Shown one piece after another: positions 7,906-16,544 of a stretch of DNA of 64,000 bases. Source of the stretch: Paenibacillus prosopidis (GTDB taxonomy: Bacteria > Bacillota > Bacilli > Paenibacillales > Paenibacillaceae). The translations under genes were made by a program, and so were the position numbers. Location of the stretch: contig NZ_QPJD01000017.1 in NCBI RefSeq assembly GCF_003337375.1, positions 62,001-126,000 of the forward strand. The letters run 5' to 3'. Under the pieces are notes generated by a model. That model searched no databases, was not told the origin of the DNA, and saw nothing but the letters and a program-made list of their open reading frames with translations. Every line of letters starts with the position of its first letter. Within the stretch, counting starts at the first letter, position 1.

Positions 7906-9612
7906 ATGAACTATTTTGCGGATTGCGCAGCGGTAATTCGAAAGGAAGTGATAACCATAAGAATATACATCGCAAATGATGGTCATACCTTGAGGTATAT
8001 AGCAGGACAAAATCAGGTCGATGTCACGGAACTCCTTTCGCTGAATCCAAACATTCAGGATCCTGATCAGAATATTGGAGGCATACCCTTAAAGCTGCCG
8101 CCTTTAGTCAAATCGGGTATGAAACCAAAGATTGTTCCTCCCGTTTGTCCGCCTGATCCTCCAACGGGCTATTTGGATCAATGGATTCCGCTTACTCCGT
8201 TAGAGCAGATGGAGCAGACCGAGTATGATGTTCTGATCATCGGCACCGGAGCAGGAGGTAGTGCCGTCCTTTGGAGGCTATGCGAACAGCTCGGCGCAAG
8301 CGGCAAACGGATCGGTATCATTGATGCGGGCGATCTGTTGTTGCCAATGCATGCACAGAACATCCCTACGCTCGATTTAGAGCGATTTAGACAATTATTT
8401 ACGAATCCAAAAATTTCGATACCAATTGGCAAGCGGATTCCTGACTTTCCTGCTGCAACCCTGCTGCACGCGCTTGGGGGAAGAACGTTGTTTTGGTCCG
8501 GCGTCTCTCCCCGGATGCATGAATCCGTGCTGAGGAAGTGGCCAGTCACATTAAAAGAGATGAGTTATTACTATAATGTCGCAGAAGAGATTATGAACAT
8601 TACACGGGATTACACCAAGGGTTCATCGGTCACGGAAGTTCTTGTGAAGCGGCTTCGGGAAGGCGGTTTTACCGAAGCGTCGGGTTTACCTATGGCGGTT
8701 GATTTAGAGACTACAAAATATGGACGAATCCATTCCAATGTATTTTACAGCGCCATGAATTTATTTGCTTATTCCTTAAATCAAAGTTCCTTTGATTTGG
8801 CTGTGAATGCCCGCGCAGTAAAGGTACTCCACGAAAAGGGGAGAGTTGTTGGCGTAGAAGTGATGAATCCGAACAAGAAATCGTTTTTTCTCAAAGCCAA
8901 GAACGTGGTCGTATCGGCAGGGGCTCTTGAAACCCCGCAGATTTTGCTTAATTCCGGGATACAAGGAGGAGCAATCGGTCATTTTCTCACCAATCATTCT
9001 TTTATAATGGCGCATGGAGTATTGAACAGAGCGGATTTTTCGGAGCTTTTAGGAACTCTGGGCATTTTAATCCCTCAGACGGATGCACAGCCTCTACAAA
9101 TTCAACTCTATGGACCTGGAGATTATTTTTGGTACAGTTATGAGGAAGAGCCATTGCATAAGGAATTGGGTGTACGTTTTGAAGGTTTTGGTATTGTTGA
9201 ATCGCGCTATGAAAATCAAGTGTATTTGAATCCGAATCTACGTAATGAATACGGAGTTCCGAAAATTCAAATCAATTTCTCCTATAGCGAGAAGGATAAA
9301 GAAATCATTCAAAAAGTAGCGCAGACGGTAAAACAAGTATCCGAAATTATCAAAGCGCCTTTAATCTCAAACGGGGGGAAGGCTGAGATCTGTCTAATGC
9401 CTCCAGGCCAAGATAATCATGTATCGGGAACTTGCCGAATGAGCGATGACAGCTGCGATGGGGGAACGAACCGCTATGGCGAGGTATTTTGCATGGCCGG
9501 ATTATTCGTGGCCGATAATAGTGTTCTACCTCCAATTGGAGCCTCCAATCCGACATTAACGACGATAGCCCTTGCCATACGTACTGCAGATTACATTATC
9601 ACGAAACTATGA
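7906..9612 (+). CDS. GMC-family FAD oxidoreductase with N-terminal LysM domain
   Basis: 568 residues from the first in-frame ATG. A LysM domain (about residues 20-65: IYIANDGHTLRYIAG ... LLSLNPNI) is followed by a Pro-rich linker and a complete GMC oxidoreductase: FAD-binding VLIIGTGAGGSAV, GGRTLFWSGVSPR, and the C-terminal domain with HVSGTCRM and ASNPTLTTIA. No signal peptide is present, so a cytoplasmic or spore-coat location is more likely than secretion. Start is unclear: ATG 7906 has no ribosome binding site, GTG 7948 is too close to AAAGGAAG, and the best spacing would favour ATA 7957, exactly where the LysM domain begins. Substrate (alcohol or sugar) unknown. Confidence 0.85.
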   Translation: MNYFADCAAVIRKEVITIRIYIANDGHTLRYIAGQNQVDVTELLSLNPNIQDPDQNIGGIPLKLPPLVKSGMKPKIVPPVCPPDPPTGYLDQWIPLTPLEQMEQTEYDVLIIGTGAGGSAVLWRLCEQLGASGKRIGIIDAGDLLLPMHAQNIPTLDLERFRQLFTNPKISIPIGKRIPDFPAATLLHALGGRTLFWSGVSPRMHESVLRKWPVTLKEMSYYYNVAEEIMNITRDYTKGSSVTEVLVKRLREGGFTEASGLPMAVDLETTKYGRIHSNVFYSAMNLFAYSLNQSSFDLAVNARAVKVLHEKGRVVGVEVMNPNKKSFFLKAKNVVVSAGALETPQILLNSGIQGGAIGHFLTNHSFIMAHGVLNRADFSELLGTLGILIPQTDAQPLQIQLYGPGDYFWYSYEEEPLHKELGVRFEGFGIVESRYENQVYLNPNLRNEYGVPKIQINFSYSEKDKEIIQKVAQTVKQVSEIIKAPLISNGGKAEICLMPPGQDNHVSGTCRMSDDSCDGGTNRYGEVFCMAGLFVADNSVLPPIGASNPTLTTIALAIRTADYIITKL

Positions 9613-9647
9613 AGAGTCTATCCTATAGGGAACGACTCTTCATTTTG
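9610..9647 (+). terminator. Rho-independent terminator after the LysM-GMC gene
   Basis: Stem TGAAGAGTC / GACTCTTCA followed by TTTT; lies between convergent genes and can serve both. Confidence 0.8.
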
Positions 9648-9660
9648 AGCTGCATAACAA

Positions 9661-10503
9661 TCAGGATACGATTTCTTTCGGTTTTTTAGCTGGACTCTTA
9701 CGTTTGCTTTTAGGAGCGGCAGGCGGTGTTTTAGCGGCTTCAAGGCTCGCTTGAAGAGCGGCCATAAGGTCAATTACATTAGTACGGCCAGCAGCAGGAG
9801 CTGCAATGATGTCTACACTTTCGCCAGCAATTTTATGCTGGATTGCCTCAAGCATCGCAATGCGGTAATCATCGGTATATTTCTCAGGGTCAAATGTTTC
9901 GGATAGCTGCTCAATCAACATCTTTGCCATTTGCAGTTCTTTTTCATTTACATTTACTTGATCCGGTAGATTAGGTACATGCGCTATGGAGCGAATTTCA
10001 TCGGGATAATGCATCGTCTCCATGCAAAGGCAATTACCTACAACTCGAATGGCAGCCAGGCTGCTCTTACTTCGAATAGATATTTTGGCAATACCGATCT
10101 TCCCGGTTTGTTTGATAGCCTCAAGCAACAGGCTGTAGGCTCCGGCTCCGGCCATATCCGGCGATAAATAATAGGCTTTTTGATAATACAAAGGATCGAT
10201 ATCCGTTAAATCAACAAAATCGAGAATCTGTATGACTCTTGCCGATTCCGGTTTTAATGCTTCCAATTCTTCTTCATTAAAAAGAACAAACTTTCCTTTC
10301 TCATATTCAAAGCCTTTGGCTATTTCATCCAGACCAACTTCTTTGTCACAATGTAAACAAGTACGTTTATTTGAAATAGGAGTCCCACAGTCCTTGTGTA
10401 TACTCCGGAAGTGGACGTCTTTGTCTTCTGTTGCCGTAAACATTTTCACTGGTACATGGACAAGCCCGAAGCTGATCGCACCTTTCCAAACGGTATGCAT
10501 CAT
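9661..10503 (-). CDS. ku: Ku protein, non-homologous end joining
   Basis: 280 residues. Begins MHTVWKGAISFGLVHVPVKM, the hallmark start of bacterial Ku. The beta-barrel bridge region has a KDVHFRSIHK / C-x2-C pair (CLHCDKEV). The C-terminal tail is Lys/Pro/Ala-rich (KSKRKSPAKKPKEI), typical for DNA-end binding and ligase recruitment. Ku dimers encircle broken DNA ends and recruit LigD; in Bacilli the pair is used mainly in germinating spores. No ligD is present in this window. ATG 10503 is used because GGAGC lies 7 bases upstream. Monocistronic. Confidence 0.95.
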   Translation of the reverse strand: MMHTVWKGAISFGLVHVPVKMFTATEDKDVHFRSIHKDCGTPISNKRTCLHCDKEVGLDEIAKGFEYEKGKFVLFNEEELEALKPESARVIQILDFVDLTDIDPLYYQKAYYLSPDMAGAGAYSLLLEAIKQTGKIGIAKISIRSKSSLAAIRVVGNCLCMETMHYPDEIRSIAHVPNLPDQVNVNEKELQMAKMLIEQLSETFDPEKYTDDYRIAMLEAIQHKIAGESVDIIAAPAAGRTNVIDLMAALQASLEAAKTPPAAPKSKRKSPAKKPKEIVS

Positions 10504-10568
10504 CACACGCTCCTTTTTAGTTTAATTTCTACTGTAAGAGATCAAATTATTCTTTTGTATAAGCACAT

Positions 10569-10614
10569 AAAAAAGATCACCCTCACGTTGCCTTTGTAGG
10601 CAAGGTGAGGGTGA
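10569..10614 (-). terminator. Rho-independent terminator of azoR
   Basis: 16-bp stem TCACCCTCACGTTGCC / GGCAAGGTGAGGGTGA with one mismatch and a 6-base loop; on the minus strand followed by CTTTTTTAT. Confidence 0.88.
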
Positions 10615-10658
10615 CTGCTGATTAAGCGGCTTTTACGTATTTCATTTGGGTAGGTTGA

Positions 10659-11294
10659 TTAGAATTTTTTTGCAGCGTCTTTTGCCTTCTCAATAGCTTT
10701 TGCTTTAATGGCGTCTGCGTTATCCGGAGCAGCGGCCATGCCTTCAACAAAGATTCCTTCAAAGGAGGGAACGCCATGGAATTGCATGATTTTCGCAAGA
10801 TAGCTGTGTCCACTTTCAAAACCGGCAGCAGGACCTTCGGAGTAGACTCCGCCGCTTGCTTGGATATGAAGGGCTTTTTTGCCTTGCAGCAAACCTACAG
10901 GACCATTTTCGGTGTATTTGAACGTCTTACCCGCAATAGAAACGGCATCAATGTAAGCCTTCAAAACCGGAGGGAAAGAGAAGTTCCACATTGGAGAAAC
11001 AAAGACGTATTTGTCAGCCGCCACGTATTGCTCCACGATTTCATTCAAGCGACCCACTTTCGACTTTTCAGAATCGGATAGTTGATCGAAAGAAGAACCT
11101 GATCTAAGTTTTCCCCAACCGCTGAATACGTCGGCATCAATTTGGGGGATTTCCGATGCATACAAATCCACGGGAATAACTTCATCCGACGGATTTGCTT
11201 CACGGTACGCCTCAATAAATTCTTTCCCTACAGCCATACTAAACGAAGTCTGGTGATCATGAGGATGAGCAGTGATATACAATACAGTTGACAT
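10659..11294 (-). CDS. azoR: FMN-dependent NADH-azoreductase
   Basis: 211 residues, full length for the AzoR/NAD(P)H dehydrogenase (quinone) family. Flavodoxin-like fold: MSTVLYITAHPHDHQTSFS at the phosphate loop, FVSPMWNFSFPPVLKAYIDAV (the conserved P-M-W-N-F flavin motif), and HIQASGGVYSEGPAAGFE. The enzyme reduces quinones and azo compounds with NADH; in Bacilli it is usually linked to electrophile/quinone stress. AGAAGGGAAG precedes the ATG. Single gene ending at its own terminator. Confidence 0.92.
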   Translation of the reverse strand: MSTVLYITAHPHDHQTSFSMAVGKEFIEAYREANPSDEVIPVDLYASEIPQIDADVFSGWGKLRSGSSFDQLSDSEKSKVGRLNEIVEQYVAADKYVFVSPMWNFSFPPVLKAYIDAVSIAGKTFKYTENGPVGLLQGKKALHIQASGGVYSEGPAAGFESGHSYLAKIMQFHGVPSFEGIFVEGMAAAPDNADAIKAKAIEKAKDAAKKF

Positions 11295-11650
11295 GTTTAA
11301 AAACTTCCCTTCTTATCTAACATTTTTAGTTGCACATTCATTATAACTTATTTATTGCTTATTTCAAATATTAATTTACTTACTTTTAATTATCAAAGTT
11401 TTCCGCCTGTGAACAAGTCGTAATCATAAATAGCTATCGGAGCTCCAACTTGTTAGGTTAATCTTCCTCAATGAATATTAACCTTTTATTGATAAATTAT
11501 TCAGCGGTTTTTCAGCGCAGCCTCATGATTCCTTCAAGTGCACAATATATACTCGATCGTTTTGAGGATCCGATCAGTATGGCCATTGGCGCTCCAGGAT
11601 AAGCAGCACCATCAACGTCTGTTTGAGAGCTATGTGGAAAGCGGGTAAAG
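11295..11650. other. Intergenic region without a supported gene
   Basis: About 350 bases between the divergent azoR and ABC-F genes. The left part is AT-rich and should hold the azoR promoter on the minus strand. No frame here has a ribosome binding site plus a recognisable product. Confidence 0.4.
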
Positions 11651-11686
11651 AGCCGAGGTGTCATTGTGACATTTCGGCTTTTTTGC
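11651..11686 (+). terminator. Rho-independent terminator upstream of the ABC-F gene
   Basis: 13-bp stem AGCCGAGGTGTCA / TGACATTTCGGCT with a 3-base loop and a T6 run. It lies upstream of the ABC-F promoter at 11699, so it does not obviously attenuate that gene and may terminate a lost upstream gene. Confidence 0.8.
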
Positions 11687-11698
11687 CTGAATCCAACA

Positions 11699-11727
11699 TT
11701 GAGTTGTATCCTCTTAACGCTTATAAT
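11699..11727 (+). promoter_or_regulatory. SigA-type promoter of the ABC-F gene
   Basis: TTGAGT and TATAAT separated by exactly 17 bases, 35 bases before the ATG at 11762. The untranslated leader is therefore short. Confidence 0.65.
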
Positions 11728-11761
11728 ATAACGAGAATAATTTATAGAAAAGGTGTCATTC

Positions 11762-13318
11762 ATGAGCATATTAAACGTAGAACGACTAAGTCACGGCTTT
11801 GGAGACCGCGCGATCTTCAACGACGTATCCTTCCGCCTGCTTAAAGGCGAGCACATTGGACTCATCGGCGCCAACGGCGAGGGCAAGTCCACCTTCATGA
11901 ACATCATTACAGGCAAGCTCCAGCCGGATGACGGCAAGGTCGAATGGTCCAAACGCATGCGCGTCGGCTACCTCGATCAGCATGCGGTTCTGAGCAAAGG
12001 GTTAACGATCCGCGATGTCCTGAAGGGTGCCTTCCAATACCTGTTCGATATGGAACAAGAGATGAACGATATGTATGGCAGGATGGGCGATGTAACTCCG
12101 GAGGAGCTTGAACAGCTGCTTGAGGATGTCGGAACGATTCAGGATACTTTGACGAATCAAGATTTTTACTTGATTGATGCCAAAATCGAAGAGACCGCCC
12201 GCGGATTGGGGCTTACCGATATTGGACTGGATAAGGACGTTAACGATCTTAGCGGCGGACAGCGGACGAAGGTATTGTTGGCAAAACTGCTGCTCGAAAA
12301 GCCGGACATTCTGCTCCTCGACGAGCCTACGAACTATCTCGATGAGCAGCATATCGAGTGGTTGAAGCGCTATCTGCAGGAGTATGAGAATGCATTTATT
12401 TTAATTTCACACGACATCCCTTTTCTTAATAGCGTTATTAATCTGATCTACCATATGGAGAATCAAGAGTTGAACCGCTATGTTGGAGATTACGAATACT
12501 TCCAGCAGGTCCACGAAATGAAAAAACAGCAGCTTGAATCAGCCTATAAGCGCCAACAGCAGGAAATTGCGGATTTAAAAGATTTCGTAGCACGTAACAA
12601 GGCGAGCGTCGCGACGCGAAACATGGCGATGTCAAGACAAAAGAAGCTCGATAAGATGGATGTCATCGAGCTGGCTAAAGAGAAACCGAAGCCGCAGTTC
12701 AATTTCAAGGATGGAAGAACCTCCGGCAAGCTGATATTCGAGACCAAGGAGCTCGTTATTGGATATGACAGCCCCTTATCCAGGCCACTCGATCTCCGTA
12801 TGGAACGGGGCCAGAAAATAGCGCTTGTAGGTGCGAACGGGATCGGTAAAACGACGCTGCTGCGGAGTATTTTAGGAGAGATTCAGGCTATTTCCGGAAC
12901 TGTGCAGCGTGGAGAAAACCTTAGCATCGGTTATTTCCAGCAAGAGATGAAGGAGACGAATTACAACACGTGCATCGAGGAAGTTTGGAAGGAATTCCCA
13001 TCCTTCTCGCAGTTCGAGGTGCGTGCGGCGCTTGCCAAGTGCGGGCTCACGACCAAACATATTGAGAGCAAAATTGCCGTGCTAAGCGGCGGTGAGAAGG
13101 CAAAGGTGCGCCTATGCAAGCTGATCAACAGTGAAACGAACCTGCTGGTCCTTGATGAGCCGACCAACCACTTGGATGTGGACGCTAAGGATGAGCTTAA
13201 GCGCGCCCTTAAGGCGTATAAAGGCAGCATTTTGCTTATTTCCCACGAACCGGAATTTTATCGCGATGTCGTGACGGATACATGGAATTGTGAATCCTGG
13301 ACAACGAAGGTATTTTAA
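11762..13318 (+). CDS. ABC-F family ATPase (YkpA/YbiT-like translation factor)
   Basis: 518 residues with two nucleotide-binding domains and no membrane segment. First domain: Walker A IGANGEGKST, signature LSGGQRTKV, Walker B ILLLDEPTNYLD. Inter-domain linker: a charged coiled coil with MKKQQLESAYKRQQQEI. Second domain: GANGIGKTTL, LSGGEKAKVRLCKL and LLVLDEPTNHLD. ABC-F proteins bind the ribosomal E site and rescue or regulate translation; some give antibiotic resistance. The short linker fits the housekeeping YkpA/YbiT branch better than the resistance branch, but this cannot be settled by eye. AAAGGTG precedes the start. Own promoter and terminator. Confidence 0.9.
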   Translation: MSILNVERLSHGFGDRAIFNDVSFRLLKGEHIGLIGANGEGKSTFMNIITGKLQPDDGKVEWSKRMRVGYLDQHAVLSKGLTIRDVLKGAFQYLFDMEQEMNDMYGRMGDVTPEELEQLLEDVGTIQDTLTNQDFYLIDAKIEETARGLGLTDIGLDKDVNDLSGGQRTKVLLAKLLLEKPDILLLDEPTNYLDEQHIEWLKRYLQEYENAFILISHDIPFLNSVINLIYHMENQELNRYVGDYEYFQQVHEMKKQQLESAYKRQQQEIADLKDFVARNKASVATRNMAMSRQKKLDKMDVIELAKEKPKPQFNFKDGRTSGKLIFETKELVIGYDSPLSRPLDLRMERGQKIALVGANGIGKTTLLRSILGEIQAISGTVQRGENLSIGYFQQEMKETNYNTCIEEVWKEFPSFSQFEVRAALAKCGLTTKHIESKIAVLSGGEKAKVRLCKLINSETNLLVLDEPTNHLDVDAKDELKRALKAYKGSILLISHEPEFYRDVVTDTWNCESWTTKVF

Positions 13319-13346
13319 ACTGGGAGCCACCGTATAATGCTTTACA

Positions 13347-13377
13347 CAAAGAAGACCTTCGGGTCTTCTTTTTTGTG
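13347..13377 (+). terminator. Rho-independent terminator after ABC-F
   Basis: AAGAAGACC / GGTCTTCTT closed by a TTCG tetraloop and followed by TTTTTT. Confidence 0.93.
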
Positions 13378-13496
13378 ACGTATGAGATTTAGGCTTCTGT
13401 TGGAGGCAGTTGTCCCGCGAGATGAAAATATTCTTCCGCTGTGCTACAATACTAGGATTGAATCGGCAATCATTTGGGGAGGTTTATTTAATCACC

Positions 13497-14129
13497 ATGC
13501 TCATTATCGGTATCGCAGGCGGCACCGGCTCCGGCAAAACAACGGTGGCCCGTTCCGTCATTGACCGCCAGGGATCGGACAAAGTGACGTTCATATCCCA
13601 GGATAACTACTACAAGGATCATTCACATCTCAACAAGGCTGAACGCGAATCGATCAACTATGATCATCCGCTTGCCTTTGACAACGAACTGCTAATTGAG
13701 CATCTGGGATGTCTAAAAGGTGGCCAAATCGCGCAGGCTCCGGTATATGACTTCTCGGTTCATGCCCGTTCCACTAACAAAACGGTTGAGCTAAAACCTA
13801 ACAATATCGTCATTCTAGAAGGCCTGCATGTGCTGTCCGACGAAAAGCTGCGGGAGCTTCTCGACATTAAGGTGTTCGTCGATACCGACCCCGATGTGCG
13901 CATACTCCGCAGGGTGCTGCGGGATATCGAGGAACGCGGCCGGACCATTCAGTCAATCCATGATCAATATTTGAATACGGTAAAGCCGATGCACGAGGCT
14001 TTCATTGAGCCGTCCAAAAAATACGCTCACCTGATCATCCCTGAAGGCGGGCATAATGAAGTCGGCATACAACTGCTGTCCATATTGACTGAGAAATATT
14101 TAACGGGAGACCAATCTGGGATGGGTTAA
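13497..14129 (+). CDS. udk: Uridine kinase
   Basis: 210 residues, standard length. P-loop GIAGGTGSGKTTVA at the N-terminus; QDNYYKDHS of the nucleoside-binding region; ILEGLHVL and VFVDTDPDVRILRRVLRDIEERGR (the lid Arg cluster) follow. The enzyme phosphorylates uridine and cytidine with ATP or GTP in pyrimidine salvage. ATG 13497 begins exactly at the conserved MLIIGIAGG; the GGGGAGG site is 13 bases upstream, slightly far but no better start exists. Monocistronic. Confidence 0.93.
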   Translation: MLIIGIAGGTGSGKTTVARSVIDRQGSDKVTFISQDNYYKDHSHLNKAERESINYDHPLAFDNELLIEHLGCLKGGQIAQAPVYDFSVHARSTNKTVELKPNNIVILEGLHVLSDEKLRELLDIKVFVDTDPDVRILRRVLRDIEERGRTIQSIHDQYLNTVKPMHEAFIEPSKKYAHLIIPEGGHNEVGIQLLSILTEKYLTGDQSGMG

Positions 14130-14295
14130 AGAAACTTAGCCCGTGCTGAGTTTTCGTATGTAGCTGCTTTCTGACTACGGGATCGTCCCACTGCGCGGAT
14201 AAGCCGGCCGGGAGGGCCGTTTGACTTTGTCGGCCAATGCACGAGTAGTAGGCACCGCCGTCACTCCGAATGAGCTGCTGATTGAATAACAAATA
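14130..14295. other. Gene-free stretch, possible remnant
   Basis: A short plus-strand frame ending near 14289 reads TLSANARVVGTAVTPNELLIE, which looks protein-like but has no start or ribosome binding site. It may be the tail of a lost gene. Confidence 0.25.
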
Positions 14296-14345
14296 GGGCA
14301 TCGTCAAAGGTATAGTTTTCAACCTTTTGACGATGCCCTTTATTG
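14296..14345. terminator. Bidirectional terminator between udk and ykuK
   Basis: Stem GGGCATCGTCAAAGG / CCTTTTGACGATGCCC with one bulge; T-rich on both sides. Confidence 0.8.
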
Positions 14346-14384
14346 TCGGTGCAACGCCAGCGACTCTGTTCGCTATGCGGCAAC

Positions 14385-14858
14385 CTACTCCGTGAACCGG
14401 TCCGCTACGGCGCTTGCACCATATGAGTACGGTTTGATCCTAGCTTCGTATCCAACTGAAGTTACCCAGCCTTTAATTTCATGGATAAGCACTTTCGTAT
14501 CTCCTTGCTGTCCGATATCAATGTGAATTTCAAGCGGCCATTTGACCGTCAGATCGGACAACCCCATGCGGTTTAATAAATCGACCAGCTCCAGACTCAG
14601 TTCGGTTTCCCGATAGATACGCTGGCGCAGATCAAAGAGAGGCCGGATTTTGGACTTCCGGTAAAAAAATCTCGCCCCCCGGCCGGTCCGATGAATGATA
14701 AGCGCAGATACCATCATGGTATACTGTCTGGTCGTATGGGAATCAGTACCGATTACTATCTTATATTGGGATTCCGGGGATTGCTCCACAAATAGTTTTA
14801 ACTGCTGCACGACATCCTCCAAGGACAACACCCCTTGTGTGGGGCTCACGAATTTCAT
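14385..14858 (-). CDS. Ribonuclease H-like YkuK family protein
   Basis: 157 residues, the usual length of YkuK/DUF458. It has YKIVIGTDSHTT (the first RNase H-like acidic position), RRG-type basic middle (RGARFFYRKSKI) and EIHIDIGQQGDTKVLIHEIKGWV, where the second acidic residues lie. An RNase H-like fold is known for the family but the substrate is not. AAAGGATGTGATGAA precedes the ATG. Convergent with udk. Confidence 0.85.
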   Translation of the reverse strand: MKFVSPTQGVLSLEDVVQQLKLFVEQSPESQYKIVIGTDSHTTRQYTMMVSALIIHRTGRGARFFYRKSKIRPLFDLRQRIYRETELSLELVDLLNRMGLSDLTVKWPLEIHIDIGQQGDTKVLIHEIKGWVTSVGYEARIKPYSYGASAVADRFTE

Positions 14859-15343
14859 TTCATCACATCCTTTACGGAATTCTAACCGTTTATAATAATT
14901 ATATCTGATAATTTGAAATTGTTTTAATTTTCTTATTATTAATATATGCGATAAGAACTATACGGACATAGGAAACGATTGAATAATAAGAATGGGTAAA
15001 GTTACATATAAAGTGAATATTACCTTGATTATCAAGAGGTGAGCGAATACTCTGAAAACAAATAGGGTGCGCTCTTGTCTGAACATTCATCATTATTGCT
15101 ATGCAAACAAGAATTTCCGCAGAAGTATATTTACTTTTGCTGTTCTCTTGAAAGAAGAATTTTGAACAATGGAAAGGAACGACCTGAACAGCGACCGGCT
15201 GAAGTATATGCAACAAGCATATTTGGATGACACGAAGAACCAAGGTACGATTGGCTGTTTCTTGGTGGCGTGCAATTGTATCAGGGGAGTGGTATACAAA
15301 GTAGTAATTAGTTAGGACTTCAACAAAATTTTGTGGTATCGGA
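14859..15343. other. AT-rich region with a possible gene fragment
   Basis: Mostly AT-rich. A plus-strand frame from ATG 15169 (MERNDLNSDRLKYMQQAYLDD ... , 48 residues, stop near 15315) looks protein-like but lacks a good ribosome binding site and matches no family I know. The long open frame on the minus strand here is Cys/Tyr/Ile-rich and not credible. Confidence 0.25.
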
Positions 15344-15416
15344 GGACAAGAACATATATCCATTATAAGTCGCATAACTGCGGCTTTTTCATTTAGATGG
15401 ATATATGTTTTTGTCC
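15338..15416 (+). repeat. Dispersed hairpin repeat, copy 1
   Basis: Starts TATCGGAGGACAAGAACAT. A 20-base arm at 15344-15363 and its inverted copy at 15397-15416 (one mismatch, which would be a G-U pair in RNA) enclose a terminator-like hairpin, AAGTCGC / GCGGCTT plus TTT. The core GACAAGAACATATAT occurs again at 52546 and a divergent version near 58437; the inner hairpin recurs at 58498. Confidence 0.7.
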
Positions 15417-15439
15417 TTTGTTCAAGTCAATCATTTACC

Positions 15440-16339
15440 CTACCTGTCATTGATGACGCCTTTTAACAATTTAATGAATTCTTGCGCAGCTGCGGAGAAA
15501 CGTTGGTTTTTGGCACGGACCCAGCCGAACTGAAGGACGAGACTATTGTTCTCGATCTCCAGCGGGATGATGTCGCCGGATTTGACGAAAGGATCCTGTT
15601 TGACTGAGAAATCCGGATAAAAACCGACGGCGACTCCTTCAGCAATTATTTTTTTGGCAGCTTCCGTATACCCGAGCGTTAGCAGAACGTTTAACTCATC
15701 CGTTTGAAGCATTTTTTTGAGGTATTCCTCTTGTCTAGATCCACCTTTAAGGGTGATGAGAGGTTGTTTAGCGATCACTTCAGATGAGATTGGATTACGT
15801 AAAGGCAGGGAAGAGTTTTTCCCTACATAGGCCATATAAGTTCCTGTTATCAAGTGAAAAAACTCAATTTTCTTATCCAAAATATCATTAGGGAGACGCG
15901 AGACGAGACCGATGTCCACCCGGTTCGACAAAACTTCCTGCAAGATTTGGGATGTCCCTTCCTCGTTGACCTCGATCCGGACATTGGGGTATTTCTTCTT
16001 ATAAGCAGAAAGCACATCGCTTAGATAAGCATTACAAATACTCGGAATGGAAGCGATTTGGAGATTGCCGCTAATGACATTGGTCTCGGCGCGAACTTCG
16101 TCGTACATTTCACCGACAATATTGAGAATGTTTTGGGCCTTTATGTAGAAAGAATGGCCGATTGGAGTTAAACGAATACCGGTTCTGGATCGCTCGAATA
16201 GCTTAACGTTCAAATTATGCTCCAGATTGCTGATCGCTTGACTGATACTGGGCTGGGCGATATGAAGGTTTTGAGCTGCTAATGAAAAAGAGCCGAATTT
16301 GGCGACCTCCACGAAATATTGCAGCTGCTCGGTTCTCAC
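15440..16339 (-). CDS. LysR-family transcriptional regulator
   Basis: 299 residues, standard LTTR size. N-terminal winged helix-turn-helix: LQYFVEVAKFGSFSLAAQ, then PSISQAISNLE and FERSRTGIRLT. The C-terminal part is the usual substrate-binding co-inducer domain. It is divergent from the CoA-transferase/HMG-CoA-lyase operon with about 200 bases between the starts, which is the classical arrangement for LTTRs controlling the neighbouring operon. The effector is probably an acyl-CoA or organic acid of that pathway (inference). Confidence 0.9.
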   Translation of the reverse strand: MRTEQLQYFVEVAKFGSFSLAAQNLHIAQPSISQAISNLEHNLNVKLFERSRTGIRLTPIGHSFYIKAQNILNIVGEMYDEVRAETNVISGNLQIASIPSICNAYLSDVLSAYKKKYPNVRIEVNEEGTSQILQEVLSNRVDIGLVSRLPNDILDKKIEFFHLITGTYMAYVGKNSSLPLRNPISSEVIAKQPLITLKGGSRQEEYLKKMLQTDELNVLLTLGYTEAAKKIIAEGVAVGFYPDFSVKQDPFVKSGDIIPLEIENNSLVLQFGWVRAKNQRFSAAAQEFIKLLKGVINDR

Positions 16340-16362
16340 TGCCTGACCATCTCCTTCACTTT

Positions 16363-16429
16363 ATATAGGAAATAACTATATTTATATTCATAACACGTAT
16401 TTTACATAAGAATATCCTATATGTAAAAT
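16363..16429. promoter_or_regulatory. LysR-type operator candidates
   Basis: A perfect inverted repeat ATTTTACATA (16399-16408) and TATGTAAAAT (16420-16429) with an 11-base spacer lies in the divergent region. A second pair, ATATAGGA (16363-16370) and TCCTATAT (16415-16422), overlaps it. Both fit the dyads bound by LTTR tetramers. Confidence 0.65.
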
Positions 16430-16544
16430 GAAAAATGTAAAAAGAAACCGCTTCCAATTCTTCGGAGAAATACATGCATCATTGATCGAAATACCGACGA
16501 TAGATTATGACAAATTTGAGGAAAACAAAAAGGTGGGTTGCTGG

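Noticed and set aside
11651..11686. Attenuator of the ABC-F gene
   Set aside because: A good promoter lies downstream of the hairpin, so the ABC-F transcript need not contain it.
14899..15375. Minus-strand frame of 158 codons
   Set aside because: Cys/Ile/Tyr-rich without domain or ribosome binding site; runs through the hairpin repeat and AT-rich sequence.
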